A stretch of 64,000 nucleotides of DNA from Mongoliitalea daihaiensis (GCF_021596945.1 NZ_CP063779.1:3260001-3324000), one strand, 5' to 3'. Positions 8,566-17,850 are shown, numbered from the stretch's first letter. Notes: generated by a model not told the origin, from the sequence alone. Made by a program: numbers and translations.

Positions 8566-8588
8566 TTGGGTCCTCAGCTTACGAGTGG

Positions 8589-8596
8589 CGAAGTTA
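8589..8596 (-). promoter_or_regulatory. Possible -7 element of gap
   Basis: On the minus strand TAACTTCG (8596 to 8589) matches TAnnTTTG with one change and lies 24-31 bp upstream of the gap start codon. A TTAG about 20 bp upstream is a poor -33 match, so support is modest. Confidence 0.35.
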
Positions 8597-8686
8597 GTAA
8601 AGTTGGGATTTAAAGCCTAAAATTAATTTTTTGTCCTTATTTTCAGTCTATTGAATCAATCAAACCAAATATTTTCTGGCAGGGTA

Positions 8687-8716
8687 TTGTAAAATAAAAT
8701 CGTCTTCCTATCTTTG
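8687..8716 (+). promoter_or_regulatory. Promoter of the tRNA-Glu pair
   Basis: TTG (8687-8689), 19-bp spacer, TATCTTTG (8709-8716) is an excellent Bacteroidota -33/-7 pair. The predicted start near 8723 leaves a leader of about 30 nt before the first tRNA. Confidence 0.75.
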
Positions 8717-8754
8717 CATCACCATTTCAAAAAAGGGGTTTTCTCAAACACAAT

Positions 8755-8826
8755 GGTCCGTTCGTCTAGGGGTTAGGACGTATCCCTTTCACGGATAAAA
8801 CACGGGTTCGATTCCCGTACGGACTA
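8755..8826 (+). tRNA. tRNA-Glu (UUC), copy 1
   Basis: 72 nt folding as a canonical cloverleaf. Acceptor arms GGTCCGT/ACGGACT pair over 7 bp (first pair G-U), followed by discriminator A. The anticodon stem TATCC/GGATA encloses CTTTCAC with anticodon TTC, and the T arm CGGGT-TCGATTC-CCGT is intact. CCA is not encoded. It reads GAA/GAG codons. A strong promoter lies just upstream. Confidence 0.97.
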
Positions 8827-8834
8827 CTACAAAA

Positions 8835-8860
8835 GGCACTGTTTATCAGTGTCTTTTTTT
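8835..8860 (+). terminator. Terminator-like hairpin between the two tRNA-Glu genes
   Basis: GGCACTG (8835-8841), 5-nt loop, CAGTGTC (8847-8853), then seven T (8854-8860). The stem is 7 bp with one G-T pair. It looks like an intrinsic terminator for tRNA copy 1, but no promoter is visible in the 20 bp before copy 2, so leaky termination would be required for copy 2 to be made. Confidence 0.65.
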
Positions 8861-8880
8861 GCCCCTCATTGATTAGATAT

Positions 8881-8952
8881 GGTCCGTTCGTCTAGGGGTT
8901 AGGACGTATCCCTTTCACGGATAAAACACGGGTTCGATTCCCGTACGGACTA
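8881..8952 (+). tRNA. tRNA-Glu (UUC), copy 2
   Basis: Identical over all 72 nt to copy 1, with the identity extending 2 nt upstream and 1 nt downstream, consistent with a recent tandem duplication or gene conversion. The spacer of 54 nt between copies holds a terminator-like hairpin. CCA is not encoded. Confidence 0.97.
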
Positions 8953-9040
8953 CAATAAATGCATTGTTACTTCCTTTAGTTTTCGAATTGTTGGAAAAAT
9001 AATGAATTTGTTTTATGGTTGTTAGTGGTTAAAGTGAGTG

Positions 9041-9068
9041 AAAACCCAGTTCTTTGAGCTGGGTTTTT
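9041..9068. terminator. Bidirectional terminator between tRNA-Glu and the radical SAM gene
   Basis: AAAACCCAGTTC (9041-9052), TTT loop, GAGCTGGGTTTT (9056-9067) gives a 12-bp stem with one wobble pair. It is T-rich on the plus strand and symmetric (A-run on the left arm), so it can serve both the tRNA transcript and the minus-strand radical SAM gene ending at 9073. Confidence 0.8.
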
Positions 9069-9072
9069 CATT

Positions 9073-11277
9073 TTATACCCATAATAAACCAGCGTCCGAA
9101 AGATCTTGAAATACTGAGCTTTGAATAAAAACGTCAAGAGATCCTAAGTTTGCCTCCTCAAATTGTTGTGAAAATTCCATAAAAGTCATTTCTTTTTCGT
9201 GCATTTGAAGCAGGTTTTGATTTAGGATTTTTTCAATCCATCTTGATTCTTTAGTACCAATTTTTATTTGTATGGTTTGAGTTTTCTGTTGAGCTTCCAA
9301 GTAAAAACGCTCTACTTTTTTTCCTTTTTTCTGAAAAGCAGTCTTTTTTAAGGATACTCGACCACCCAACCAAACAGCCTTGTGATTTTGCTTCAGGGGT
9401 AGAGGAAGTGCATGATGAATGGATTGATGAATGAAATTTTTTGGAACAGTAGGCTTTGGCACTTTAAAGTCAAACCATTCCTGAAGTGGATAATCCATAC
9501 AGATGCCATGCATATAGTTAAATAAAGCTTTTTTGAGTCCTTGACTAAATCGCTCGTGTTCCGTACCAAGTGGATCTTCGTGACTCAAATCATTATCTGC
9601 AAATAAACCTTTTTCCGGTCCTGTACGGATAACTTTGTATTTGTCAGGCTCTAAGCCAATAGGGGCATGGGAGGTCATGGCAAATAAGTGCCAAAAACCG
9701 GATTGAAGCACCTCTTCTTCAAACAACTGGCGTACCATTTCTAAACTATCAATGGTCTCTTGGGCAGTCTGTGTAGGGAATCCGTACATTAGGTACGCAT
9801 GCACCATAATTCCTGAAGCTGTGAAATTATTTGCCACGCGTGCGACTTGCGCAACTGTCACACCTTTTTTCATTAGTTCCAATAAGCGATCTGATGCTAC
9901 TTCCAAACCTCCCGATACTGCGATACAACCTGACGCCTTTAAAAGTCTGCATAGATCGTAGGTAAAGCGTTCTTCAAAGCGAATATTTGTCCACCAAGAA
10001 ATCTTCAACTTTCTCTTAAGTATTTCTAATGCCAATTCCCGCATAAGAGCTGGGGGTGCGGCCTCGTCTACAAAATGAAATCCTGTTTCCCCTGTCTGTG
10101 TAATTAACTCCTCAATTCGATCGCAAATAATAGAGGCGGAAATAGGTTCATAGTTTTTGATATAGTCTAGTGTGATATCGCAAAAGGTGCATTTTTTCCA
10201 ATAGCATCCATGTGCCATCGTTAACTTATTCCATCTCCCATCTGACCAAAGTCGATGCATAGGGTTTGCTATTTCTATGACGCTGAGGTATTTATTTAGA
10301 GGAAGATATTTGTAGTCAGGTGTTCCAGTATTGCTGAAAGGAATATCCCGCTCCAATGCTTTGTTTTTGTAAATTACCTGCTTGTCTTGAAGCACATAAG
10401 TACGTTTCAGCTGTTCTACACTTCGCTTTCCATTCAAGTATTCTAGGAGGTTTTGTAAAGGACGCTCTCCATCATCTAAGGTGATGAAATCTATGTATTT
10501 GAAAACACGGGGCTCTTTGAGGCTCCTCAGTTCGGTATTTGGATAGCCTCCTCCCATGGCTACATTGATGGAAGGGTAGTTTTCTTTGATAAATTTCCCA
10601 ATTCGAAAGGCTCCATATAAATTTCCTGGAAAAGGAACAGACATGCAAACCAAGGTTGGGTTTACTTGTTCAAGTAAGTCCTTTAGAATATCTAGTAGCA
10701 AGGTATCTATGTAAGTAGGTTTGCTTTGCAAAGCTGCTTCAATGGGATCAAAGTTTACAGCAGATCTTCCCAGCCGTTCTGCATACCGGCTAAATCCAAA
10801 GAATGGATCCACTAGCTCTTGAATAAAATCCCCAATATCTTCTAAGTAAAGTGTAGCAAGGTGTCGAGCTTTATCTTGAACACCCATTGTGCCAAAAGCC
10901 CATTCTAAATCATCCAATTGTTCAAATCTTGAAGCTTGAGGGAGAAAGTCTCCATCACAAATGGTGTAAGCAAGCGTTGGGTTTTTAAATTGCAAAAAAT
11001 TAATAACTGGCTCTATACAAAGAGTATATTCTTCTCGTAGAAAGTAAATCCGTTGTGCATTTGAAGATGCCTGATTGATTTTTTCAAGTGAAACTGAATC
11101 GAAAAGCTCCTGTATTCCTTGACGAGAAAAAAGCTTGAGAATGACTTCAATTCCTAAATCTGCTTGATAGGAATCTACTTCCAATGTATTTAAAAATCCT
11201 TTGATGTATGCAGTAGCAGGATAAGGCGTATTTAATTGTGTAAATGGAGGAGTGAGTAATAAGACGTTTGCAGCCAC
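9073..11277 (-). CDS. B12-binding-domain radical SAM protein
   Basis: 734 residues. The N-terminus (ANVLLLTPPFTQLNTPYPA) and the region VNPTLVCMSVPFPGNLYGAFRIGKFIKENYPSI with MGGGYPNTELR resemble a cobalamin-binding Rossmann domain (about residues 1-290), though no clear DxHxxG is visible. The radical SAM core follows, with cluster cysteines in AHGCYWKKCTFCD: Cys358, Cys363 and Cys366, spaced CX4CX2C rather than the classical CX3CX2C. GxGxE-like GGLEVASDRLLELMKKGV and a TIM-barrel C-terminal part follow. It generates a 5'-deoxyadenosyl radical; the product cannot be inferred. The gene is monocistronic between terminators. Confidence 0.8.
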   Translation of the reverse strand: MAANVLLLTPPFTQLNTPYPATAYIKGFLNTLEVDSYQADLGIEVILKLFSRQGIQELFDSVSLEKINQASSNAQRIYFLREEYTLCIEPVINFLQFKNPTLAYTICDGDFLPQASRFEQLDDLEWAFGTMGVQDKARHLATLYLEDIGDFIQELVDPFFGFSRYAERLGRSAVNFDPIEAALQSKPTYIDTLLLDILKDLLEQVNPTLVCMSVPFPGNLYGAFRIGKFIKENYPSINVAMGGGYPNTELRSLKEPRVFKYIDFITLDDGERPLQNLLEYLNGKRSVEQLKRTYVLQDKQVIYKNKALERDIPFSNTGTPDYKYLPLNKYLSVIEIANPMHRLWSDGRWNKLTMAHGCYWKKCTFCDITLDYIKNYEPISASIICDRIEELITQTGETGFHFVDEAAPPALMRELALEILKRKLKISWWTNIRFEERFTYDLCRLLKASGCIAVSGGLEVASDRLLELMKKGVTVAQVARVANNFTASGIMVHAYLMYGFPTQTAQETIDSLEMVRQLFEEEVLQSGFWHLFAMTSHAPIGLEPDKYKVIRTGPEKGLFADNDLSHEDPLGTEHERFSQGLKKALFNYMHGICMDYPLQEWFDFKVPKPTVPKNFIHQSIHHALPLPLKQNHKAVWLGGRVSLKKTAFQKKGKKVERFYLEAQQKTQTIQIKIGTKESRWIEKILNQNLLQMHEKEMTFMEFSQQFEEANLGSLDVFIQSSVFQDLSDAGLLWV

Positions 11278-11356
11278 GATTCGATAATTTATACTTTTGC
11301 AAAGCTACAATATTCCCTTTGCAGTCAATACTAAAGCCTTCAAAACAATCAGTATC

Positions 11357-14300
11357 CTACCGGATGAGTGTAACGATACCTTTGATCTCTTCTTCGACCA
11401 ATTCTCCTTCAAATAAGTAATTGTAGGTGAAGACATATCCATAGCTACCAAGAGGAGCAGGACTGTTGTCTATCAAGCCATTCCATCCTGTATCCCCAGA
11501 ATAAACTAATTGCCCCCAGCGATTTATAACTTTTAGATTGAAGCTTAAATCACAGTTAGATACTCCCATATATTCCCCATCTGAAGGTTTGAAACCTGTA
11601 GGCATCCGAACTTGAGGTCTTGCTTCGATCATGTCTGCCGTACCTACACTTACGCATCCACTTTGATTGCGTACAGTTACCGTGTAGGTCCCTTTTGGTA
11701 TATTTGATAAAATGGCATCAGTGCCGTTGTCAAAATCCCATGAGAAAATAAAAGGACTGAAATCTCCCGTAGGTTCTGCAAGTAACTCACCGTTGAACTG
11801 TCCTGGGCAAGCTGGACGAATAATACGTACACCTACTTCCAATGGAAGAGGGGAGTTTATGTCAAATAGCAGAGGAATGGTACAGCCGTTTGCATCGCTT
11901 ATTTCCAAGGAATAGCTTGTACCCTCGAGATCATTTAAAAATAGCTCATTACCTTGAATGAAGGCATTTGGGAAATTGATGGAAAATGGTGCTGTTCCAC
12001 CCTGAATAGTGATTCTTGCTTCCCCGTCATCCTTCCCAAAACATGAAGTAGGTTCTGTGGTGATACTAATTATTTCCAGTAAATCAGGCTCAGCGATCTC
12101 AATACTTTCAACTACTATTTCGCATCCCAAATCGTCGATCACTTGCACTTCATAAGTTCCAGCACTTAAATCTTCTGCTTTTGGAGCATTTAAAATGGAG
12201 TCATGAGACCAACGGAAGGTGTAAGGAGCAGTTCCACCTTGAACATTGAGCTCAATAACCCCATCACTACCTCCAAAACAGCTTACCAATTCTAGGTTTG
12301 CGAGGCTAGCCGTAAGCAAAGGGTTTACTACAACTTGTAACTTGGGAGATTCTCCTGCACATAAATTATCCAAAGTACTCACCTCGGTATACCAAAGCTC
12401 TCCAATTTCACCAGGATTCGTCCATTGTACATCTACAGTTGAGCTAATATTTCCATTAACGAAGATTCCTCCTGTGACAAACCATTCGTACATTCGATCC
12501 TCTAGTGGATTTTGAATTGAATAGGTATCTGGGCTATTTGGATTGTAACATATTTTTGTTGATCCTGTGGGAAGAGATGAATCAATGACCTGATTGATGC
12601 TTACCATTAATTCAATGGTATCACCAGGACACCCCTCCAATGTAAATGGTTTCGCTAAAACTTTTGCAGAAGGATTGGATGATCCCCATAAAACGGTTAC
12701 TTGTCCGCTTGCTTCATCTACGGATGTAATTGTCCCACCTTCTACATTAAATTCAATTTTTGAAAAATCAGAATCTGTTTGGAATGAATATGTTATCTCA
12801 TCTGTCTCGGGACAAGCATTGGAAGGACCAATTATTTCCCCTAAAATTTCAAGTACCCTGACTTCAAATCGAATCGTTTGTTGCTCATCGCAGCTGTTGG
12901 GACTTAAAGCAGCAATCACCGCTACTTCGTAGGTGCCGGGAGATTCAAAAATATGATCTACGATTTTTCCTTCTTCGATGGGGCTTCCATCGCCGAAATC
13001 CCATAAAAAATAGGTGAATAAATCATTTTCAGGGAAAATTTCCCAAAGGCCTTCCTGATTGAGACAGGCTATCCGACTTCCTTCCACCTCAAAATCATAT
13101 TGAGGCTCAATCTCAAAGTTTAAGTTTTCCAATTTTGCACCAGCCGAGTATCCGTACGATTCTATTTCACCAAAACCATAAACGTAGGCAATAAATCCTT
13201 GTGGATTTTCAAGCCTGTGAACCCCCTGATTGATTTGGGGTCGTGCAAATGAAAAATCTGTACCAGGGATAGCTTGAAATTGATTACCAATAGCTGTAGA
13301 TCCATCTAAAACGGTCTGATTTACTGCATCACTCGGCACAATGATCGTGACGAAATGCTGAGTAATCGAAGGCAGTTGGATAGCATTGAAAGTCAAACTA
13401 CTCAAGCGTTGATTAGTTGGGCTGTAAGTGATCATAAAAGGATCACCATTTTGAAAAAATGGCTGATTGACGTCGTTGCATTGTTGACTTTTTGAAAAAA
13501 CAGTTACAGCGCTTGGTTTTGATGTTTCGATGAAAGCAGTTTCTTCTCTCCCAAATAAAATGGTACGTGCTTGACCTGCATTCAAAGTGGCTATTTGAGT
13601 CCCATTTACAGAGACGGAAGTATTATTTTCGGAGGCAAGAACTTTCACTAATTCCCCAGACGATCGGCCTGCCAAAGGGACATGAACATATGCAGTACCC
13701 CAGGTGGATATTGGATAGGTTTGTTGGTATAAATGATCATTGGCAGATCCACATTCCCCTACGGAAGTCCATTTATTTCCACCAAAAACCGCAATATTTT
13801 TACAATCATCCGCATTGTCTCCAACGACTCGAACCCTGGTACCCGTAAGATCTTGTTGAGCTTTGATTTGATAACTTTGTCCTTTATTGAGTGTGATGGT
13901 GAATGGGTTGTTTGGAGCATTTCCACTGAGTGTAAATACAGTAGGTGTTATTTCCACCCGTGTATTATCTTCGGTGGCTACCACCAATAAAAGGCTTTCA
14001 TCGTTGATGTTAGGGTTGTAGTTCAGCGGTAAGCTCATAAACTCATAATGAGAAGTGATGTAATGGTCTTTGCCCAAAGCACTCACAGGAAGTATAACCG
14101 TCCCATCAGCTGATCTAAATCGTTCATTAAAGGCATGAACAGCTATATTTCCCGAACTTGAGATGAAAACACCTTTATTTTCAACAACTCCTGATGTACG
14201 ATGTAAAATATCAAAATTTAAAATTCTGTGGATAAATTGTTCTCCAGGATTCAAAGAAAAATTGATTGTGGATGTAGCATATTGGATGACCCCAGAGCTA

Positions 14301-14506
14301 GTTTCTTCAGCGGTAATGATAATTATTCCCACATCATTGGAGGAATTAGCAGGGTTAGCGGCTATAACTCGGTTATTTTCCATAAATCCTAACCAAAACT
14401 CTTTACCCACAGTGGACAATTGAGCATTGCTTTTAAATGAAATCAGCAATATGGTTAGACTCATGAGACAAATTTTTACTAAAAACGCTCTCAGGTCTTT
14501 CATCAC
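11357..14506 (-). CDS. Secreted surface protein: IgGFc-binding-like, PKD, SprB repeats, T9SS type B C-terminus
   Basis: 1049 residues. A signal peptide (ending SNAQ, about residue 28) leads into an N-terminal region that resembles the bacterial IgGFc-binding-like domain (GKEFWLGFMENN; HAFNERF; DHYITSHYEF). A PKD domain follows (FLWDFGDGSPIEEGKIVDH, about residue 500). Then come a middle region of beta-sandwich type and two SprB-type repeats (CFGGSDGVIELNVQGGTAPY and CFGKDDGEARITIQGGTAPF). The C-terminus (MPTGFKPSDGEY... VINRWGQLVYSGDTGWNG) is the gliding-motility-associated CHU_C/type B sorting domain of the type IX secretion system. It probably works on the cell surface as an adhesin or gliding-associated protein; the ligand is unknown. 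It stands alone in the minus direction, with no PorP/SprF partner beside it. Confidence 0.85.
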   Translation of the reverse strand: MMKDLRAFLVKICLMSLTILLISFKSNAQLSTVGKEFWLGFMENNRVIAANPANSSNDVGIIIITAEETSSGVIQYATSTINFSLNPGEQFIHRILNFDILHRTSGVVENKGVFISSSGNIAVHAFNERFRSADGTVILPVSALGKDHYITSHYEFMSLPLNYNPNINDESLLLVVATEDNTRVEITPTVFTLSGNAPNNPFTITLNKGQSYQIKAQQDLTGTRVRVVGDNADDCKNIAVFGGNKWTSVGECGSANDHLYQQTYPISTWGTAYVHVPLAGRSSGELVKVLASENNTSVSVNGTQIATLNAGQARTILFGREETAFIETSKPSAVTVFSKSQQCNDVNQPFFQNGDPFMITYSPTNQRLSSLTFNAIQLPSITQHFVTIIVPSDAVNQTVLDGSTAIGNQFQAIPGTDFSFARPQINQGVHRLENPQGFIAYVYGFGEIESYGYSAGAKLENLNFEIEPQYDFEVEGSRIACLNQEGLWEIFPENDLFTYFLWDFGDGSPIEEGKIVDHIFESPGTYEVAVIAALSPNSCDEQQTIRFEVRVLEILGEIIGPSNACPETDEITYSFQTDSDFSKIEFNVEGGTITSVDEASGQVTVLWGSSNPSAKVLAKPFTLEGCPGDTIELMVSINQVIDSSLPTGSTKICYNPNSPDTYSIQNPLEDRMYEWFVTGGIFVNGNISSTVDVQWTNPGEIGELWYTEVSTLDNLCAGESPKLQVVVNPLLTASLANLELVSCFGGSDGVIELNVQGGTAPYTFRWSHDSILNAPKAEDLSAGTYEVQVIDDLGCEIVVESIEIAEPDLLEIISITTEPTSCFGKDDGEARITIQGGTAPFSINFPNAFIQGNELFLNDLEGTSYSLEISDANGCTIPLLFDINSPLPLEVGVRIIRPACPGQFNGELLAEPTGDFSPFIFSWDFDNGTDAILSNIPKGTYTVTVRNQSGCVSVGTADMIEARPQVRMPTGFKPSDGEYMGVSNCDLSFNLKVINRWGQLVYSGDTGWNGLIDNSPAPLGSYGYVFTYNYLFEGELVEEEIKGIVTLIR

Positions 14507-14604
14507 AAATTAATAGATTTGAAATATACAAAAGAGAAACAAATCCTTTTAGGCTTTTTTTATTTATTGTTGGGCAACTATTTGGATGGAAAAATCGACG
14601 AGAA

Positions 14605-14634
14605 TTTTACTTCAAAAGAATATCATTATCTTTG
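14605..14634 (+). promoter_or_regulatory. Promoter of accA
   Basis: TATCTTTG (14627-14634) is a full match to the -7 consensus. TTTTAC at 14605-14610 occupies the -33 position with the right spacing but lacks the G. The ATG is at 14656. Confidence 0.6.
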
Positions 14635-14655
14635 CCTAAGTTAAAAAATTAAAAT

Positions 14656-15603
14656 ATGTTGCTAGAATTTGAAAAACCGATTGCTGATTTGGAGCTTAAA
14701 CTTCAAGAAATGAAGGATTTAGCAAAGGGGAAGAACATAGATTTAAGCAATGAAATACAGTCGTTGGAGGAAAAAATACTATCCTTGAAAAAAGAAACTT
14801 TTCAAAATCTCACCCGTTGGCAGCGTGTGCAGCTCTCAAGACATGCAGACAGGCCATATGCGCTAGACTACATTTATGAACTCACTAATGATTTCATTGA
14901 GCTTCATGGAGACAGAACTGTCAAGGATGATAAAGCAATGATTGGTGGTCTAGGAGATGTAGAAGGCAGGACTGTCATGTTTATTGGTCAGCAAAAAGGT
15001 AGAAATACCAAGCAAAGACAAGAGCGTAACTTTGGAATGGCTAACCCAGAAGGTTACAGAAAGGCTCTCCGTTTGATGAAGATGGCAGAAAAATTTGGAA
15101 AGCCAATTGTTACCTTGATAGATACTCCAGGTGCTTTCCCAGGCCTCGAAGCAGAAGAGAGAGGTCAAGGTGAGGCTATAGCGCGCAACTTGAAAGAGAT
15201 GTTTATGCTGAAGGTTCCTGTTATTTGTATTATTATTGGTGAAGGTGCATCTGGCGGTGCTTTGGGAATTGCCATTGGTGACAAAGTCTTTATGCTTGAA
15301 AACACTTGGTATTCGGTGATTTCTCCAGAATCTTGTTCATCCATTTTATGGAGAAGTTGGGACTACAAAGAGCAAGCAGCCGAAGCTTTAAAGCTAACAG
15401 CTATAGATATGCAGAAAAATGGCTTGATAGATGGGATTATCGAAGAGCCCCTAGGAGGCGCACATAAAGACATGAAAAAAATGGCTAACACAATCAAGCA
15501 AACGATTTTGGATGCCTTAAAAGAACTCGATAAAATCAAACCGGAAAAAAGAATTGATCAACGTATTGATAAATTCTGCTCCATGGGTGTTTTTGAAGAA
15601 TAG
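14656..15603 (+). CDS. accA: Acetyl-CoA carboxylase carboxyltransferase subunit alpha
   Basis: 315 residues, the usual AccA length. The N-terminal coiled helix ([18 protein letters not shown]) is followed by the crotonase-fold carboxyltransferase domain with [42 protein letters not shown] and [20 protein letters not shown]. With AccD it transfers CO2 from biotin-BCCP to acetyl-CoA, the first committed step of fatty-acid synthesis. accD, accB and accC are not in the window. It has its own promoter and a terminator hairpin just downstream. Confidence 0.97.
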   Translation: MLLEFEKPIADLELKLQEMKDLAKGKNIDLSNEIQSLEEKILSLKKETFQNLTRWQRVQLSRHADRPYALDYIYELTNDFIELHGDRTVKDDKAMIGGLGDVEGRTVMFIGQQKGRNTKQRQERNFGMANPEGYRKALRLMKMAEKFGKPIVTLIDTPGAFPGLEAEERGQGEAIARNLKEMFMLKVPVICIIIGEGASGGALGIAIGDKVFMLENTWYSVISPESCSSILWRSWDYKEQAAEALKLTAIDMQKNGLIDGIIEEPLGGAHKDMKKMANTIKQTILDALKELDKIKPEKRIDQRIDKFCSMGVFEE

Positions 15604-15614
15604 TTACTATACGA

Positions 15615-15651
15615 GCCCTGTTTATGAATGCATAGTCAGGGTTTTTTATTT
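15615..15651 (+). terminator. Terminator of accA
   Basis: CCCTG (15616-15620) pairs with CAGGG (15637-15641). An inner TATG/CATA stem lies between the arms, and six T follow (15642-15647). It begins 12 bp after the accA stop codon. Confidence 0.7.
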
Positions 15652-15663
15652 CCTTAAGAAGTA

Positions 15664-16509
15664 ATGAAATTACATGTAATCAATACTGGATTTTTTAAAT
15701 TGGATGGAGGGGCTATGTTTGGTGTTGTACCAAAAGTGTTGTGGTCCAAAACAAATCCAGCAGATGAAAAAAACCTCTGCACTTGGGCGATGCGTTGCTT
15801 GTTAATCGAAGATGGAAATCGTCTGATCCTTATAGACAATGGCATTGGTTCAAAACAAGACGCGAAATTCTTTTCTCACTATTATCTACATGGGGAGGAT
15901 TCTTTGCAAAGCAGTCTAAAAAAGGCCGGTTTTCAAGCTTCTGATATCACCGATAATTTTCTCACTCATTTACATTTTGATCATTGTGGGGGTGGTGTAG
16001 CCTACCGTGGTGATGATATGAATAGGTTTGAAATGGTGTTTCCAAATGCACGTTACTGGTCAAATGAGGATCATTGGGAGTGGGCAATAGTACCCAACGG
16101 ACGAGAAAAAGCTTCGTTTTTGAAGGAAAATATTATTCCAATTCAAGAGAGTGGACAATTAAATTTTGTTGATCTTAACAATCCTTCATTGACTGAAAAT
16201 TTTTCGTTTTTCACTGCTGATGGACATACGGACAAACAAATGATTCCTATGATTAAGTACAAGGGGAAAACTATCGTATTTGCTGCTGACTTGTTACCAT
16301 CGGTAGGACATATTCCACTTCCATATGTAATGGGTTATGACACCCGACCTTTAATTACCTTGGAGGAAAAAAAGAAGTTTTTGGAAGAAGCTGCTGATAA
16401 CGAGTATATTATATTTTTTGAGCATGATTCAGAAAATGAGTGCTGTACGGTGAGACATACAGAAAGAGGTGTTCGGTTAGATCAAACATTTGCGTTAAAT
16501 GAAATCTAA
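15664..16509 (+). CDS. Metallo-beta-lactamase-fold hydrolase
   Basis: 281 residues. The zinc-binding motif is THLHFDHCGG (His102, His104, Asp106, His107); a further ligand His lies in FFTADGHTDKQM and an Asp in FAADLLPSVGH. Layout and length resemble the AHL-lactonase/AttM group of MBL hydrolases, but that group also contains many esterases of unknown substrate. There is no signal peptide. The last 11 bp overlap the start of the patatin gene, so the two are translationally coupled. Together with the next acyltransferase gene this looks like a small lipid- or ester-metabolism operon. Confidence 0.85.
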   Translation: MKLHVINTGFFKLDGGAMFGVVPKVLWSKTNPADEKNLCTWAMRCLLIEDGNRLILIDNGIGSKQDAKFFSHYYLHGEDSLQSSLKKAGFQASDITDNFLTHLHFDHCGGGVAYRGDDMNRFEMVFPNARYWSNEDHWEWAIVPNGREKASFLKENIIPIQESGQLNFVDLNNPSLTENFSFFTADGHTDKQMIPMIKYKGKTIVFAADLLPSVGHIPLPYVMGYDTRPLITLEEKKKFLEEAADNEYIIFFEHDSENECCTVRHTERGVRLDQTFALNEI

Positions 16510-17281
16510 TAAGAAGGTTGGAATCGTACTCTCTGGAGGGGGGATCCGAGGTATCGCACATTTGGGTGTACTGAAAGCACTGAATAATTACTCTATTTTT
16601 CCCAATAGATTTAGTGGGAGTTCTGCTGGAGCTATCGCAGGTGCTTTGTACTGTCATGGGTATTCTCCTGATGAGATTTTAGAAATCATCATCAAAACAA
16701 ATTATTTTAAATTTATACGACCTGCGATTTCGTTGACGGGTTTGCTTCGAATGGAAACTGTACAGGAGTTGTATGAAAAATACCTTCCTGAGAATTCTTT
16801 TGAAGCACTTCAGATTCCCTTAGCCGTTGCAGCGACAGACATTAAGCGGTCAAAAGTGGTTTACTTTTCCGAAGGGGAGTTGATACCACCAATCATGGCC
16901 TCCTCCTGCATTCCTGGTATGTTTGATCCGATCAAAATCAACCAACATTATTATGTGGATGGAGGGGTGTTAAACAATCTTCCTGTGGAGCCCTTGGATG
17001 GGGTATGTGATGTAATTATTGGCGTCAATAGTAATCATCTACCCGATGAACACAATATCAAGAACATCAAAAATCTCATCGAACGTACAGTCATTATGTC
17101 GATGAATTACAACGTGTATAGTCGGAAAAATAAATGCGATTACTTCATAGAACCACAAGGCTTGGCGAGATATGGGGTATTTGATTATAAAAAAGCACCT
17201 GAGATTTTTCAAGCTGGGTATGATGCTACAGTGAAATTTATCGAACAAAATGAAACTATATTAGCCTGGACTAACAATTAA
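16499..17281 (+). CDS. Patatin-like phospholipase, short RssA-type
   Basis: 260 residues. Oxyanion loop SGGGIRGIAHLGVL (residues 12-25), nucleophile elbow GSSAG with Ser42, and catalytic Asp154 in YVDGGVLNN. The size and compact form match the bacterial RssA/YchK-type patatins, which are cytoplasmic serine acyl hydrolases. The start ATG lies inside the 3' end of the metallo-hydrolase gene (11-bp overlap), and the next gene, an acyltransferase, follows after 6 bp. Coupling a deacylase to an acyltransferase suggests membrane phospholipid remodelling; this is inference. Confidence 0.88.
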   Translation: MKSNKKVGIVLSGGGIRGIAHLGVLKALNNYSIFPNRFSGSSAGAIAGALYCHGYSPDEILEIIIKTNYFKFIRPAISLTGLLRMETVQELYEKYLPENSFEALQIPLAVAATDIKRSKVVYFSEGELIPPIMASSCIPGMFDPIKINQHYYVDGGVLNNLPVEPLDGVCDVIIGVNSNHLPDEHNIKNIKNLIERTVIMSMNYNVYSRKNKCDYFIEPQGLARYGVFDYKKAPEIFQAGYDATVKFIEQNETILAWTNN

Positions 17282-17287
17282 AAAGCT

Positions 17288-17848
17288 ATGATGAAACTCT
17301 TGTCAAGATTTGTTTTTTGGGTCGCTGGATGGAAGTTAAAGGTTGGCTGGCCTGATGGTTTAAAAAAAGCTGTTTTAATTGCGATTCCTCATACAAGCAA
17401 CTGGGATTTGCTCTATGCCCGAGCGGCCTTCTATTTGATGGATATACCTGTTCAATTTACAATCAAAAAAGAAGTTATGGTGGGACCTTTGGGATGGTTG
17501 ATCAAAGGTCTGGGAGGTATTGCTATCGATAGAAAACGAATTCCGGGTGGCAGAAAGCAAACCTATACTGAAGCCATGACTACCATGCTCAAAGAGGCTG
17601 ATGAATTGGTCATCATGGTAACTCCAGAAGGTACGAGAAGTTATGCTCCCAAATGGAAAACAGGCTTCTACCACATTGCCTTAGGGGCAGAAGTACCTGT
17701 AGTGATTGGCTTTTTGGATTATAAAAATAAGGTAGCAGGTATTGGCCCTGTAATTTATCCGAACGGAGATATCCACGCCCAAATCGAAGAGATGATGGCT
17801 TTTGGCAGAACCATTAAAGGTAAATATCCTGAAAAAGGTATTCTTTAA
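17288..17848 (+). CDS. Lysophospholipid/glycerol acyltransferase (PlsC-like)
   Basis: 186 residues, short for PlsC but typical of a bacterial subgroup. The catalytic HX4D motif is IPHTSNWD (His35, Asp40). The second block is GGIAIDRKRIPGGRKQ and the third is VTPEGTRSYAPKWKTGFYHIA, corresponding to the FPEGTRS acyl-acceptor motif. It likely transfers an acyl group to a lysophospholipid or related acceptor at the inner membrane face. It lies 6 bp downstream of the patatin gene in the same operon and is followed 2 bp later by the convergent end of a lipoprotein gene. Confidence 0.85.
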   Translation: MMKLLSRFVFWVAGWKLKVGWPDGLKKAVLIAIPHTSNWDLLYARAAFYLMDIPVQFTIKKEVMVGPLGWLIKGLGGIAIDRKRIPGGRKQTYTEAMTTMLKEADELVIMVTPEGTRSYAPKWKTGFYHIALGAEVPVVIGFLDYKNKVAGIGPVIYPNGDIHAQIEEMMAFGRTIKGKYPEKGIL

Positions 17849-17850
17849 AC

